Positions 34,803 to 42,854 of a stretch of DNA of 64,000 bases are shown here, piece after piece (positions within the stretch are counted from its first letter, which is position 1; each line of letters begins with the position of its first letter). Source of the DNA: Mycobacterium sp. shizuoka-1 (GTDB lineage: Bacteria > Actinomycetota > Actinomycetes > Mycobacteriales > Mycobacteriaceae); NCBI RefSeq assembly GCF_002723835.1, contig NZ_BEWG01000082.1, forward strand, positions 1-64,000, in the 5' to 3' direction. The translations under genes and the position numbers were made by a program. The notes beneath the pieces are model-generated. The model did not search any database. It was not told the DNA's origin and saw only the letters and a list, made by a program, of their open reading frames with translations.

Positions 34803-35620
34803 TCCGCCAAATAGCTCTCGATCAGTTCCGTCAACCCGGCCTGGATCGACGGCTCGTCGGACAGCGGACCGGCAATTGCCGCGGTAGCGGCCTCGCGCGC
34901 CGGGACGCCGACCGCAATGAGCCGGGCCGCAGACACCAGTGCCCGGGTGGAGGCGACCTCCCGAAGGTCCAGACGCCCGGCCTTGCGGATTGCGACACCA
35001 AGGGAGACAAGCTCGGTGGCTTGCTCCTTGCTGACGAGCGCCTCCTGGCACAGCACTGCGACCTCGGTGCTCGCAGCTGGGAAGTCCATTGCAATGGCCA
35101 CCATGCGCTGGCGTGTGCTGTCCTTGAGATCCTTGATGATGCTCTGGTAGCCGGGGTTGTAGGACACGACGAGCTGGAATTGCGGCGGAGCCGCCAACGT
35201 CTCGCCCAATCGATCGATGTGGAGTTCGCGACGGTGGTCGGTGAGCGGATGCAAGACCACTGTCGTGTCCTGGCGCGCTTCCACCACCTCATCGAGGTAA
35301 CAAATGGCACCGGTCCGAACCGCCCGGGTAAGCGGGCCGTCGAACCAGGCAGTTCGACCGTCCTGCAACAAGTATCGACCAACCAGATCGGCAGCACTGA
35401 GGTCGTCATGGCACGCAACGGTGATCAGTGGACGCCCCAGCTTGGCGGCCATGGCTTGAACGAATTTGGTCTTGCCGCAGCCTGTTGGCCCGGTCAGCAT
35501 GACCGCGAGCCCGCAGGCGTGCGCCGCAGCGAACAGCTGCTCTTCTCGCCCGGAAGGGATGTAAGGCGTCACGTCTTCGGCAGCCGGCACAACGTTGGCG
35601 GCTGCCGAAGAATCGACCAT
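34799..35620 (-). CDS. MoxR-type AAA+ ATPase, CbbQ/NirQ/NorQ family
   Basis: 273 residues. Walker A is 'MLTGPTGCGKTKFVQA' (~41-56), Walker B is 'GAICYLDEVVEA' (~103-114), sensor 1 is 'LVVSYNPGYQ' (~149-158) and an arginine finger region lies in 'KDSTRQRMVAI'. The C-terminal CbbQ_C domain follows with 'VASTRALVSAARL'. All catalytic elements look intact. The stop overlaps the start of the NorD-like VWA gene, which is the standard bipartite arrangement. It is likely a cytoplasmic ATP-driven activator of an unidentified metalloenzyme of this island. Confidence 0.9.
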   Translation of the reverse strand: MVDSSAAANVVPAAEDVTPYIPSGREEQLFAAAHACGLAVMLTGPTGCGKTKFVQAMAAKLGRPLITVACHDDLSAADLVGRYLLQDGRTAWFDGPLTRAVRTGAICYLDEVVEARQDTTVVLHPLTDHRRELHIDRLGETLAAPPQFQLVVSYNPGYQSIIKDLKDSTRQRMVAIAMDFPAASTEVAVLCQEALVSKEQATELVSLGVAIRKAGRLDLREVASTRALVSAARLIAVGVPAREAATAAIAGPLSDEPSIQAGLTELIESYLAE

Positions 35621-35723
35621 TCCGGCAGTCTAACCATGAGTTGCGCAGAATCTAAGCAGACCACGGATATTCTGCAATCGACTACCGCACTTCGCGTTCC
35701 CAACTGCCGTTGGGGCGACGCAT

Positions 35724-36257
35724 TTATCCGAGAGCCTCGTGCGACTTGAGGTCCACTTCGGCGGTGATCGGCTGAGAATCCAGTGGCGGAACCGCTGGAT
35801 CGCCGCCACGGTGCGATGAACAGGTGACGGAGCGCAGCCTGGCCTTGAGTCGGAGCCTGACGGCTTCATCAGCCCTGCCGTCGATCCAGCGTTCGACGGA
35901 CGCCGTGAGCGAGGGGGCCAATCCTTGTGGAGAACCTTTGTGCTCGCACAGAATCAATTCGATTGCACGTTCGGTGTCACCGGCACCTAGTGCGGTGAAC
36001 ACGCGGGTGCGAGCGGACGGGGCGAGAGCCGGCCGCGCGGCCTCGGCCAGATCCCAAGCAAGACGAACTACGGCGCCACGATCCACGACTCGGCCCTTCT
36101 TGCAGAGGAAACATCTCCGGCCATCCACGCCGCCCATCGAAACGACGAGCGCACACGCCCCTGTTCGAGGGGACCACCCGGCGTCCATATAACGACGAGC
36201 TTCGGGGAACGCACAGTATACGTCACAACGCGTCAGCACCTGAAGCATTAGCTGCAT
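35724..36257 (-). CDS. Cysteine-containing protein of unknown function upstream of norQ-like gene
   Basis: About 177 residues if ATG 36257 is used; the frame runs to 36287 and later starts (36248, 36137) are possible. The N-terminal part has several Cys ('LTRCDVYCAF', 'GACALVV', 'RRCFLCKKGRV'), of which 'CFLC' is a CxxC. This is followed by a helical region 'GAVVRLAWDLAEAARPAL' and 'ERAIELILCEHKG'. I do not recognise a family. It is transcribed toward the NorQ/NorD pair, 103 bases upstream, and away from the GMC oxidoreductase. A zinc- or iron-binding adaptor for the ATPase pair is one possibility. Confidence 0.55.
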   Translation of the reverse strand: MQLMLQVLTRCDVYCAFPEARRYMDAGWSPRTGACALVVSMGGVDGRRCFLCKKGRVVDRGAVVRLAWDLAEAARPALAPSARTRVFTALGAGDTERAIELILCEHKGSPQGLAPSLTASVERWIDGRADEAVRLRLKARLRSVTCSSHRGGDPAVPPLDSQPITAEVDLKSHEALG

Positions 36258-36272
36258 GTTTTGGACATATTC

Positions 36273-36317
36273 TACGCAGATAGGCAACCCACCATAGACT
36301 TGACTCGGTAATGCGTA
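36273..36317 (+). promoter_or_regulatory. Two TACGCA/TGCGTA sites in the GMC / unknown-protein divergent promoter
   Basis: TCTACGCAGATAG contains TACGCA at 36273-36278, and AATGCGTATAG contains TGCGTA at 36312-36317, 11 bases before the GMC start (36328). The opposite orientation of the two sites, in an AT-rich gap between divergent genes, fits a shared operator. They belong to the recurring island motif. Confidence 0.4.
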
Positions 36318-36327
36318 TAGTTAGCCC

Positions 36328-37875
36328 ATGAGCAATGCCAACATGACTTGTGATCAACGATCCGCCCCGTCGGATACGTTCGCGGCTGACCGACCGGCGC
36401 GGTCGGTCATCGTCGTCGGTGGCGGCACGGCAGGCGCGGTGCTGGCGGCCCGGCTGAGCGAAGACCCCCTGATGTCGGTAACGCTCCTGGAGTCCGGCGC
36501 CACTGACAACTACGGTGCAGAGGTTCGTGATCCGCGGCGGGCGCACGAAGTGTGGTCGACGCTGGCGAACTCCACGGTCACCACGATGGCGCACCCTAAG
36601 GGAGTCATCCCCATGGTTCTGGGTAACGTCATGGGCGGCACCTCAGCCGTCAATTATTTGGCGACGATCCGGGGTCAGCCGCAGGACTACGACGGCTGGG
36701 AGCAGGCCGGCCTCGACGGTTGGGGCTGGCGTGATGTTCGCCAGTACTTCATCGCAGCCGAAAACGATTTGGACTTTCCTGACGCACCGATCCACGGCAA
36801 CCGCGGTCCACTGTCGGTGAGCCGTTGGAGATCCGAGGAGAACAGCACCTTTCAGAGGGCATTTTCCGAGGGCCTGCGTGAAATCGGTGTTCCGAGCGTC
36901 GACGACGTCAATGACCCCGATCAGCTGCCGGGCATCGGGGCCTTCCCCGCAACACTCGACAGTTCACGGCAACGACTGACGGTCAGCACGGCCTATTTGA
37001 CCGAGCAGGTCCGCGGACGAGCGAACCTGACCCTTCGGCCTAACTCGCCTGTGTCGACGATCATCATCGAAGGAGCCAAGGCGGTCGGCGTGAACCTCGA
37101 GTGTGGGGAAACACTCATGGCCGACGAGGTCATCGTTTCTGCCGGCGCGATTGGTTCGCCGACCCTGCTGATGAGATCAGGCATCGGCCCGCGAGCTGAG
37201 CTCGAGGCGCGCGGCATCGCGGTACATGCAGACCTACCAGTCGGTTTGACGATGAGTGACCACCTCGGCACTGCCCTGCGCTATCACCATGACGGGCCGA
37301 CAGAGATGCTCGGCGGGCCCGCACAGACCGTTCTCGTCGGCTCCTCCAACGGCCGCGAAATCGACTACCACGTATTCCCCTCACCGTCTCCGGACCTCAC
37401 TCGGCCGGGAGATTTCCTGCTGCTCGCCTATGTTTTGAAGTCCACCGGACAAGGACGTGTCGAGCTCGCCCAGGATCCCCAGGCTCCGCCCGTTGTGACA
37501 GCACCTCCGATGCCTACCGATGTCGACATCCGGCTGGGTCACGCTTTCCAGCGAATTGCCGACTGGGAGCAGTCATCTGCTTTCCGCGATTTCGGCTGCC
37601 GGCCTGCCGAACCGCATGAGCTCGCATCTCCGACAGCAGTCGAAGATGCGCTGGCGCGCGTCATCATCAGCTACGGCCATATGGTTGGCACCTGCCCGAT
37701 GGGTCAAGTCCTCGATTCTGAATGTCAGGTGCGAGGTGTGTCTGGACTGCGCGTCGTCGACGCTTCCGCCATGCCGACCATACCCGCGGGCAACACATAC
37801 CTGGGATGCGTGATGGTCGCTGAACGGGTGTCGGCGATGATGACTGCCGCGAACCGGGCTAGCCGCCGGAATTGA
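36328..37875 (+). CDS. GMC family FAD-dependent oxidoreductase
   Basis: 515 residues. The FAD-binding motif is 'VIVVGGGTAGAVLAARLSE' (~28-46). 'GNVMGGTSAVNYLATIRG' (~98-115) is the first GMC signature and 'VSAGAIGSPTLLMRSGIGP' (~270-288) the second. The catalytic His lies in 'SYGHMVGTCPMG' (~450-461), and 'MPTIPAGNTYLGCVMVAERV' supplies the second active-site residue (Asn). GMC enzymes oxidise primary alcohols, often terpenoid, sterol or choline-like, to aldehydes. No signal peptide is seen. ATG 36328 has a weak leader and TGCGTA just upstream. It is a likely early oxidation step of the pathway. Confidence 0.88.
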   Translation: MSNANMTCDQRSAPSDTFAADRPARSVIVVGGGTAGAVLAARLSEDPLMSVTLLESGATDNYGAEVRDPRRAHEVWSTLANSTVTTMAHPKGVIPMVLGNVMGGTSAVNYLATIRGQPQDYDGWEQAGLDGWGWRDVRQYFIAAENDLDFPDAPIHGNRGPLSVSRWRSEENSTFQRAFSEGLREIGVPSVDDVNDPDQLPGIGAFPATLDSSRQRLTVSTAYLTEQVRGRANLTLRPNSPVSTIIIEGAKAVGVNLECGETLMADEVIVSAGAIGSPTLLMRSGIGPRAELEARGIAVHADLPVGLTMSDHLGTALRYHHDGPTEMLGGPAQTVLVGSSNGREIDYHVFPSPSPDLTRPGDFLLLAYVLKSTGQGRVELAQDPQAPPVVTAPPMPTDVDIRLGHAFQRIADWEQSSAFRDFGCRPAEPHELASPTAVEDALARVIISYGHMVGTCPMGQVLDSECQVRGVSGLRVVDASAMPTIPAGNTYLGCVMVAERVSAMMTAANRASRRN

Positions 37876-37903
37876 GGAAAGTACCCGAGCGCCCGCGGAG
37901 ATG

Positions 37904-37945
37904 ACAGGGACCTCCGCACATTTGACGTGCGGGGTCCCGTCTTTC
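37904..37945 (+). terminator. Rho-independent-type hairpin after the GMC gene
   Basis: GGGACCTCCGCAC (37907-37919) pairs with GTGCGGGGTCCC (37927-37938), with one bulged base and a 7-base loop. It is followed by GTCTTTCG, a weak T-run. A second perfect palindrome, GGCACCCGGGTGCC, follows shortly. Position 30 bases after the stop of the GMC gene fits a terminator. Confidence 0.6.
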
Positions 37946-38128
37946 GCCCGTGGCACCCGGGTGCCTCAGTAATGCTTGTCCGAAGCTGACATGCTGCTTG
38001 GATGTAAACCGAGCCTGCATACGCAGTCAGGGCGAAGGCGCCCTTCTCCTCCATGGAGAGCCAAGCGCCTTCGCCCCGACCATCTCGGCCAGTCCTTCAT
38101 GCCCCCCGTGAGGGAAGGGACCGGCAGC

Positions 38129-39871
38129 TTAGTTGTTTTCCCCAACCCCTGCAGACACGAGCACCCGACCGGGGGTTGCCCCGGTGGACTTCATGCCGCT
38201 CTCGAACGTCACGACACCGTTGACCATGATCAGATCGATACCGAATGCCGGGATCACCCGCCGGAACTCACCTCCAGGCAGGTCCGTCACCAACTCATAC
38301 TGATCGGGGTAGCCCAGTGTCTCCGGATCGTAGATCATCAGGTCTGCCGCGAAGCCCGGCAGCAGTGCGCCTCGATCAACCAGGTTGAGCAGCCGTGCGG
38401 GCATCATGCTGAACTTGTGATGGAGTTCCTCGAGAGTAAAACGCTTCTCTTCCAACGCAAGCCACAGGATCAGGTCGGTCGAAAAATTCCCGCCGCTGAA
38501 GAACCGGATGTGTGCACCGCCGTCGGAGGTGCCTGCGATGACACGCGGATGCTTGTAGAGCTTTTCGAACAGCGCCGGGTCCTGGCTCATCGAACTAAGT
38601 GTGCGGAAGTCCATTTCGCAACGGGAGTCGACAACGGCGTCGAAGAAGGCGTCCACAACGTGGATACCCGCCTCTTCGGCGATGTCGCCGAATCGCTTGC
38701 CGATGCGCGGATCACTGGCGTCGGGCATGGTGATCAGCTTCAAGTTGTCGAGCATGCCGCCACCGGATGTCATGTTGTCCACCGTGTGGACTTCCTTGAT
38801 CCTCGCCCGCCACTCGGGATCGCTGGCCTTGGCGACCCGTGCGTCGATGTCGTCACCGAGCTCGGAGAACTCAGCAAACGCCGGAAGGATATCCCAGGTG
38901 TTCCAATCCAGCAGCCGCGATTCCTGCCAGGTACGGAAGGCAAGAGCCTGTGAGTAGCAGTCCAGCCCCTTGGCCTCACACGCGTCCAGCCAATTCAGAA
39001 CCCGGTCGATCTCCTCGGGAATGTGGTCGAACGGCACGATGATGTTCTGCAGCACCGGGCGTCCCGAGATCTCGGCAAGCCTCTCAGCGATGTGGTTGTT
39101 GTCGATGGCCATCGGCAAGTCGACCAATGCCTGGATGACGCCGTAGTCCATCTCTCGAAGCACCTCGGCCAATGCATAGGCGGTGGACTCATCGGCGGCG
39201 TCGGTGGGCATCGGCGAGCCGTGGTCCTTGTGCGAGTTGAACTCATTGAGCTTGGAGAAGGCGAACCCAATGGCTCCAGCTTCCAGAGCTTCCCGCAAGA
39301 GACGCTTCATCTCGGCCAGCTCGACCTCGGTAGGCAGTCGATCGCGGGCGTCCTCGACCGATCCCATCACAAAGATCATCAGCGAGTTCAGCGGAATGTA
39401 GCTGGCGACGTTGATGCCCTTGCCAAGACCCTTGACGACGTCCAGCCACTCCGGGAACGACTCCCATGAGAACGGCAGTGCCTCGCGCAGCGCGGCGGTG
39501 GGAATCTGCTCAGTGGTCTCCATCATGCCCATGTAGCGTTCCTGCACCGCCTTTTCCTTCTTGCACGGAGCGAAACCGAAGCCACAGTTCGACACCACAG
39601 CGGTAGTCATCCCGTGATAGCCCGAGGGTGTGCAGTACGGATCCCAGAAGATCGCAGCATCGTAGTGGGTGTGCACATCGACCACACCCGGCGCGATGAT
39701 CTTTCCGGACGCATCGACGATCCGGGTCGCCGTTGCATTGCCCAGTCCACCGATCCGGGCGATCCGGCCGTCGCGAATCGCAACGTCGGCGAACTTGCGC
39801 GGTGTGTTCGTTCCGTCAATCAAGGTGCCACCCTTGATGATTACGTCATAGTCGTTAGCAGTCATTCTCAT
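38129..39871 (-). CDS. Amidohydrolase, N-acyl-D-amino-acid deacylase (D-aminoacylase) family
   Basis: 580 residues. The N-terminal small beta domain 'IIKGGTLIDGTNTPRKFADV' is followed by the metal-binding 'VDVHTHYDAAIFWDP' (H-x-H, ~64-78). 'VVSNCGFGFAPC' follows, and 'VIAGTSDGGAHIRFFSGGN' carries the catalytic Asp region. The C-terminus returns to the beta domain ('PGFAADLMIYDPETLGYPDQY'). It hydrolyses an amide or cyclic amide; the true substrate in mycobacterial catabolic clusters is unknown. AGGAG precedes; ATG 39865 (third codon) has better spacing than ATG 39871. It follows the ferredoxin and P450 genes on the same strand. Confidence 0.85.
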   Translation of the reverse strand: MRMTANDYDVIIKGGTLIDGTNTPRKFADVAIRDGRIARIGGLGNATATRIVDASGKIIAPGVVDVHTHYDAAIFWDPYCTPSGYHGMTTAVVSNCGFGFAPCKKEKAVQERYMGMMETTEQIPTAALREALPFSWESFPEWLDVVKGLGKGINVASYIPLNSLMIFVMGSVEDARDRLPTEVELAEMKRLLREALEAGAIGFAFSKLNEFNSHKDHGSPMPTDAADESTAYALAEVLREMDYGVIQALVDLPMAIDNNHIAERLAEISGRPVLQNIIVPFDHIPEEIDRVLNWLDACEAKGLDCYSQALAFRTWQESRLLDWNTWDILPAFAEFSELGDDIDARVAKASDPEWRARIKEVHTVDNMTSGGGMLDNLKLITMPDASDPRIGKRFGDIAEEAGIHVVDAFFDAVVDSRCEMDFRTLSSMSQDPALFEKLYKHPRVIAGTSDGGAHIRFFSGGNFSTDLILWLALEEKRFTLEELHHKFSMMPARLLNLVDRGALLPGFAADLMIYDPETLGYPDQYELVTDLPGGEFRRVIPAFGIDLIMVNGVVTFESGMKSTGATPGRVLVSAGVGENN

Positions 39872-39909
39872 GTACTCCTGTTCTCGTAATGTGTTGTCGT
39901 TTACTGTGC

Positions 39910-40098
39910 TCAGGCGTCGACGGCGGTGATGGCCATGCTCGGGCAGGAAGAGACCATGCGCTCTGCGGTGTCATCGTCGATCACCGCGTCGGTACCTTCC
40001 GCAATGCCATCGCTGGCGAATGTCACCGTCTGTGCCGCGATCGACGCGCACTCCTTGGTGCCTTGGCACAGATTGTCGTCGAAGATCACTCTTTTCAT
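39910..40098 (-). CDS. 3Fe-4S-type ferredoxin of a P450 system
   Basis: 62 residues, MKRVIFDDNLCQGTKEC at the start. Cysteines at 11 and 17 (C-x5-C) and 52 (SSCPSM) make the CxxTxxC...CP motif of mycobacterial P450 ferredoxins, where the fourth cluster residue is replaced (here Thr14). It therefore probably holds a [3Fe-4S] cluster, with possible variation. ATG 40098 overlaps the P450 stop (ATGA), so it is translated with the P450 and should deliver its electrons. A dedicated ferredoxin reductase is not in the window. Confidence 0.9.
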   Translation of the reverse strand: MKRVIFDDNLCQGTKECASIAAQTVTFASDGIAEGTDAVIDDDTAERMVSSCPSMAITAVDA

Positions 40099-41492
40099 GC
40101 TGAGACTCCATGCTTGCGGCGAATGATCCGACCGGGCAGACCACCTTTGAGCCCGACGCTGAGATGAAAGTCGTGACGTGGTGTCCATCCCGGGCGGGGT
40201 TGGATGTAGAAGCGCTGGGCAATTTTCGTCAGAACAAACTGCGCCTCGAGGTAGGCCATGCCGACGCCGATGCAGTGCCGTGGGCCGCCACCGAACTGGA
40301 CGAATTGGAAGCGATGCTGAGCTGCCTTGCGCTCGTCTAGCCAGCGCATCGGGTCGTACCGCTCGGGATTGTCCCAGAGGGCTGGGTGCCGGTTGATGGT
40401 GTAGGCACTGACACCAACCTGGCTTCCCGCCGGCACGTGATAGCCAGCGATCTCGTCGTCCTCGAGTGCCTGACGGGTCAGGAGGAGAGCGCCCTGCAAT
40501 CGTTGCGCTTCGTCAAATGCCGCTTTCGAGTACGGCAGTAGATTCAGGTCGGCAAACGAGTCGAAGTTGCCGGTATAGCCGTCCGCCTCGGCGCGCATCG
40601 CCTCCATGGCGTCAGGATTCTGCGCCAGCATCGCGACCGTCCAGGCAAGGGCAGACGCCGTAGTGTCGAATCCACCGAACCACAAGCCGATCAATTGATC
40701 GACGAGATTCTCGTGCTCCAGTGCCCCCTCGCCGTCGCCTTCGCCAACTGCCAGTAGCGTGTTGAGCACATCGGAGCTGTCGTTGGGGTTGGCTCGCCGA
40801 TGGTCGATCGCGGCCTCGATCCGGCGGCGAATTGCTGCCACGGCCACCTTCCCACCACGTTCGTGTGGCACGGGAACGAAGGACGGCGCCCAGAAGGTGA
40901 GCATCAGCCCACCCATGTAGTTGGTCTGAACCCGAAAGTCATCGACCAGTTCGGGAATGCCGTCGGAGGGCACCGAGGAGGAGAACATCGATCGCTGCAG
41001 TGCCGCCATCGTCAGGATGGAGAGCTCGCGATAGAGGTCCACTTCATCGCCCGCCGCCGCGATCGCATCCCAACGTTCCAACGTGTCATCGACGGCGCTG
41101 CTCAGAATCGCCGCGATTCCGTTGAGATTCCGGCGCGCGAATGCCGGATTGAGCAATCTGCGGTTGCGCTTCCATGGCTCGCCGTCGGCCACCGGGATGC
41201 TCTCGCCGATAGCGGGCACCAACGCTCTCGACATCACGCCTTTGTGATACCGCGAGTAGTCCAACAGCCAACTGCCAACGTGCTCAGGGTCATTGACCAC
41301 CATCGTCCCGCCCGGCCCCAGCGGAAGTGAGTAGAAGTCGCCGTAGCGCTCGACACAATCGCTGAGAAGTTGAAACGGATCGCGGGAGCGCGCAAACATC
41401 GCTGCCAGCCGGCCCACCCCCGGGCCGGGCGCTCGTCGCCGTGCAGTGCTGACGGCCGCCACGGGTCCACCATGCCGTTCCGTGATCGCCAA
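40095..41492 (-). CDS. Cytochrome P450
   Basis: About 465 residues from TTG 41492, preceded by GAGGTAGG; the frame is open to 41573 and that start cannot be excluded. The I-helix oxygen-activation motif is 'GLWFGGFDTTASALAW', the K-helix ExxR is 'DEAQRL', and the heme-binding loop is 'FGGGPRHCIGVGMAYLEAQF' with the axial Cys. The chain has the long N-terminal half typical of CYP4/CYP102-like bacterial P450s ('RRLLNPAFARRNL'). It hydroxylates an aliphatic or terpenoid-like substrate by inference. It is coupled to the ferredoxin and lies divergent from the third tandem Lrp gene. Confidence 0.9.
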   Translation of the reverse strand: MAITERHGGPVAAVSTARRRAPGPGVGRLAAMFARSRDPFQLLSDCVERYGDFYSLPLGPGGTMVVNDPEHVGSWLLDYSRYHKGVMSRALVPAIGESIPVADGEPWKRNRRLLNPAFARRNLNGIAAILSSAVDDTLERWDAIAAAGDEVDLYRELSILTMAALQRSMFSSSVPSDGIPELVDDFRVQTNYMGGLMLTFWAPSFVPVPHERGGKVAVAAIRRRIEAAIDHRRANPNDSSDVLNTLLAVGEGDGEGALEHENLVDQLIGLWFGGFDTTASALAWTVAMLAQNPDAMEAMRAEADGYTGNFDSFADLNLLPYSKAAFDEAQRLQGALLLTRQALEDDEIAGYHVPAGSQVGVSAYTINRHPALWDNPERYDPMRWLDERKAAQHRFQFVQFGGGPRHCIGVGMAYLEAQFVLTKIAQRFYIQPRPGWTPRHDFHLSVGLKGGLPGRIIRRKHGVSA

Positions 41493-41819
41493 GATAGTAC
41501 CTACCTCATTGTTCGGTTGCGTGTTCTGAATCACCCCACGTATCGACCACAGTATTACGCGAACTAGCGCCATGCAAGGATTTTGAACCCAATCTTCGTA
41601 GCTCAGATGGATGATGGCCTACCGTGACGCGCATGTCAGCGCAGTTCCAAAACCGGCGCGGGCGGCAATCTTCGGCAGTACGCTTTGTGGATTGGAGTGT
41701 GCGCACATTACAGCGGTCCTACGTCCGCATACTCTAGATCCGAACGGGGAAGGGGCGATGATTCGCGTCGCATACAGGGCGAGCGATCGTGACTGCCGCG
41801 CCTGGGAAACGGTGCGTTA

Positions 41820-42827
41820 GTGGTCAGGCAGGACCTGGCAGGGCTGACGCCCTCTGACGGTTACACCGCATCGCCGCCGGCCGCGATCGATGACCAGGAC
41901 ACAGCATTGATCGAAGAGCTGATCGCGGACGGCAAGCTCACGAACCGAGAACTCGCCCGTCGAACCGGCATCAGCGAGTCTGCTGTCAGCATCCGCCTGC
42001 ACAAGCTCATCGACTCTGGCGTGTTGGCCTTCTCCGCGATCATCGATTGGGAACTGGCCGGTTTCGAGTGGTTGGTGATCTGCCGCATCAAGACCCGAAT
42101 CCGCACCCCGCGGGAGGTGGCCGACGACATCAGCGGCTTCCCGCAGTGCGAAGCAGTGTCGGTCGCGCTGGGTTCATTCGACGTTCTCGGGTATTTCCTG
42201 GTCGCTGATCGCGCGGAGCTGCGAGATCTGACCGAACGGGTCGCCGCGGTCGACGGGTTGGCTGATCTCGACGTCGACGTGGCCACCGACACTGCCGTGC
42301 CCACCCACGGCCGGCAGCTATTTTTCGGTCACAACACCCCTCCGATCCGAATGCCTGCTCCACGGATCGGGCTCGACGACCTCGACTTCGCGATCGTGCA
42401 AGCGTTGGCCGATGACGGACGCCAGTCCTCCCGCATGATGGCCCGGCGATTCGGAGTGTCCGAAGGAACTGTTCGAGCGCGTGTCACCAGACTTACCCAG
42501 TCCGGGCTCATCCGCGTCTTAGCCCTGGTGGACACCGTTGCGCTGGGGCGGATCCGAGTAATTGCGACAGTGTCGATTCGGGTCGATCGGCACCGCCTGT
42601 ACGCGACCTTCAAGGAGCTCGCCCAGTCGCCCAGTGTGGCCTTTGCCGCCACCTGCCTGGGCAGCTGGGATCTCAACGTTGCGGTGACCGCTAGAACCGC
42701 CCAGGACCTAATGTCCATCGTCAGTGCCATCCAGTCCATGGATGGTGTTCTGGCAACCGACACCTCGTTGATTGTCGAGGTGGTCCGAATCAGCTCGTCG
42801 ATGAGAAGACTCGACTCCCCGCAGTGA
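41820..42827 (+). CDS. Tandem-domain Lrp/AsnC transcriptional regulator (third, more divergent)
   Basis: 335 residues from GTG 41820. Unit 1: 'IDDQDTALIEELIADGKLTN' with HTH 'ELARRTGISESAVSIRLHKL', then a RAM domain. Unit 2: 'LDDLDFAIVQALADDGRQSS' with HTH 'MMARRFGVSEGTVRARVTRL', then a second RAM domain. It lacks the KHTYxWTWIV ending of the other two. It is divergent from the P450-ferredoxin-amidohydrolase operon (41492), which it may regulate. The stop is 27 bases from the convergent ALDH gene. Confidence 0.85.
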   Translation: MVRQDLAGLTPSDGYTASPPAAIDDQDTALIEELIADGKLTNRELARRTGISESAVSIRLHKLIDSGVLAFSAIIDWELAGFEWLVICRIKTRIRTPREVADDISGFPQCEAVSVALGSFDVLGYFLVADRAELRDLTERVAAVDGLADLDVDVATDTAVPTHGRQLFFGHNTPPIRMPAPRIGLDDLDFAIVQALADDGRQSSRMMARRFGVSEGTVRARVTRLTQSGLIRVLALVDTVALGRIRVIATVSIRVDRHRLYATFKELAQSPSVAFAATCLGSWDLNVAVTARTAQDLMSIVSAIQSMDGVLATDTSLIVEVVRISSSMRRLDSPQ

Positions 42828-42854
42828 CGTCGATGCGCCCGTCGAGTTCTGGCT

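Noticed and set aside
41611..41820. A 69-codon frame ending at the start of the third Lrp gene
   Set aside because: It has no recognisable sequence and occupies the divergent P450/Lrp promoter region.
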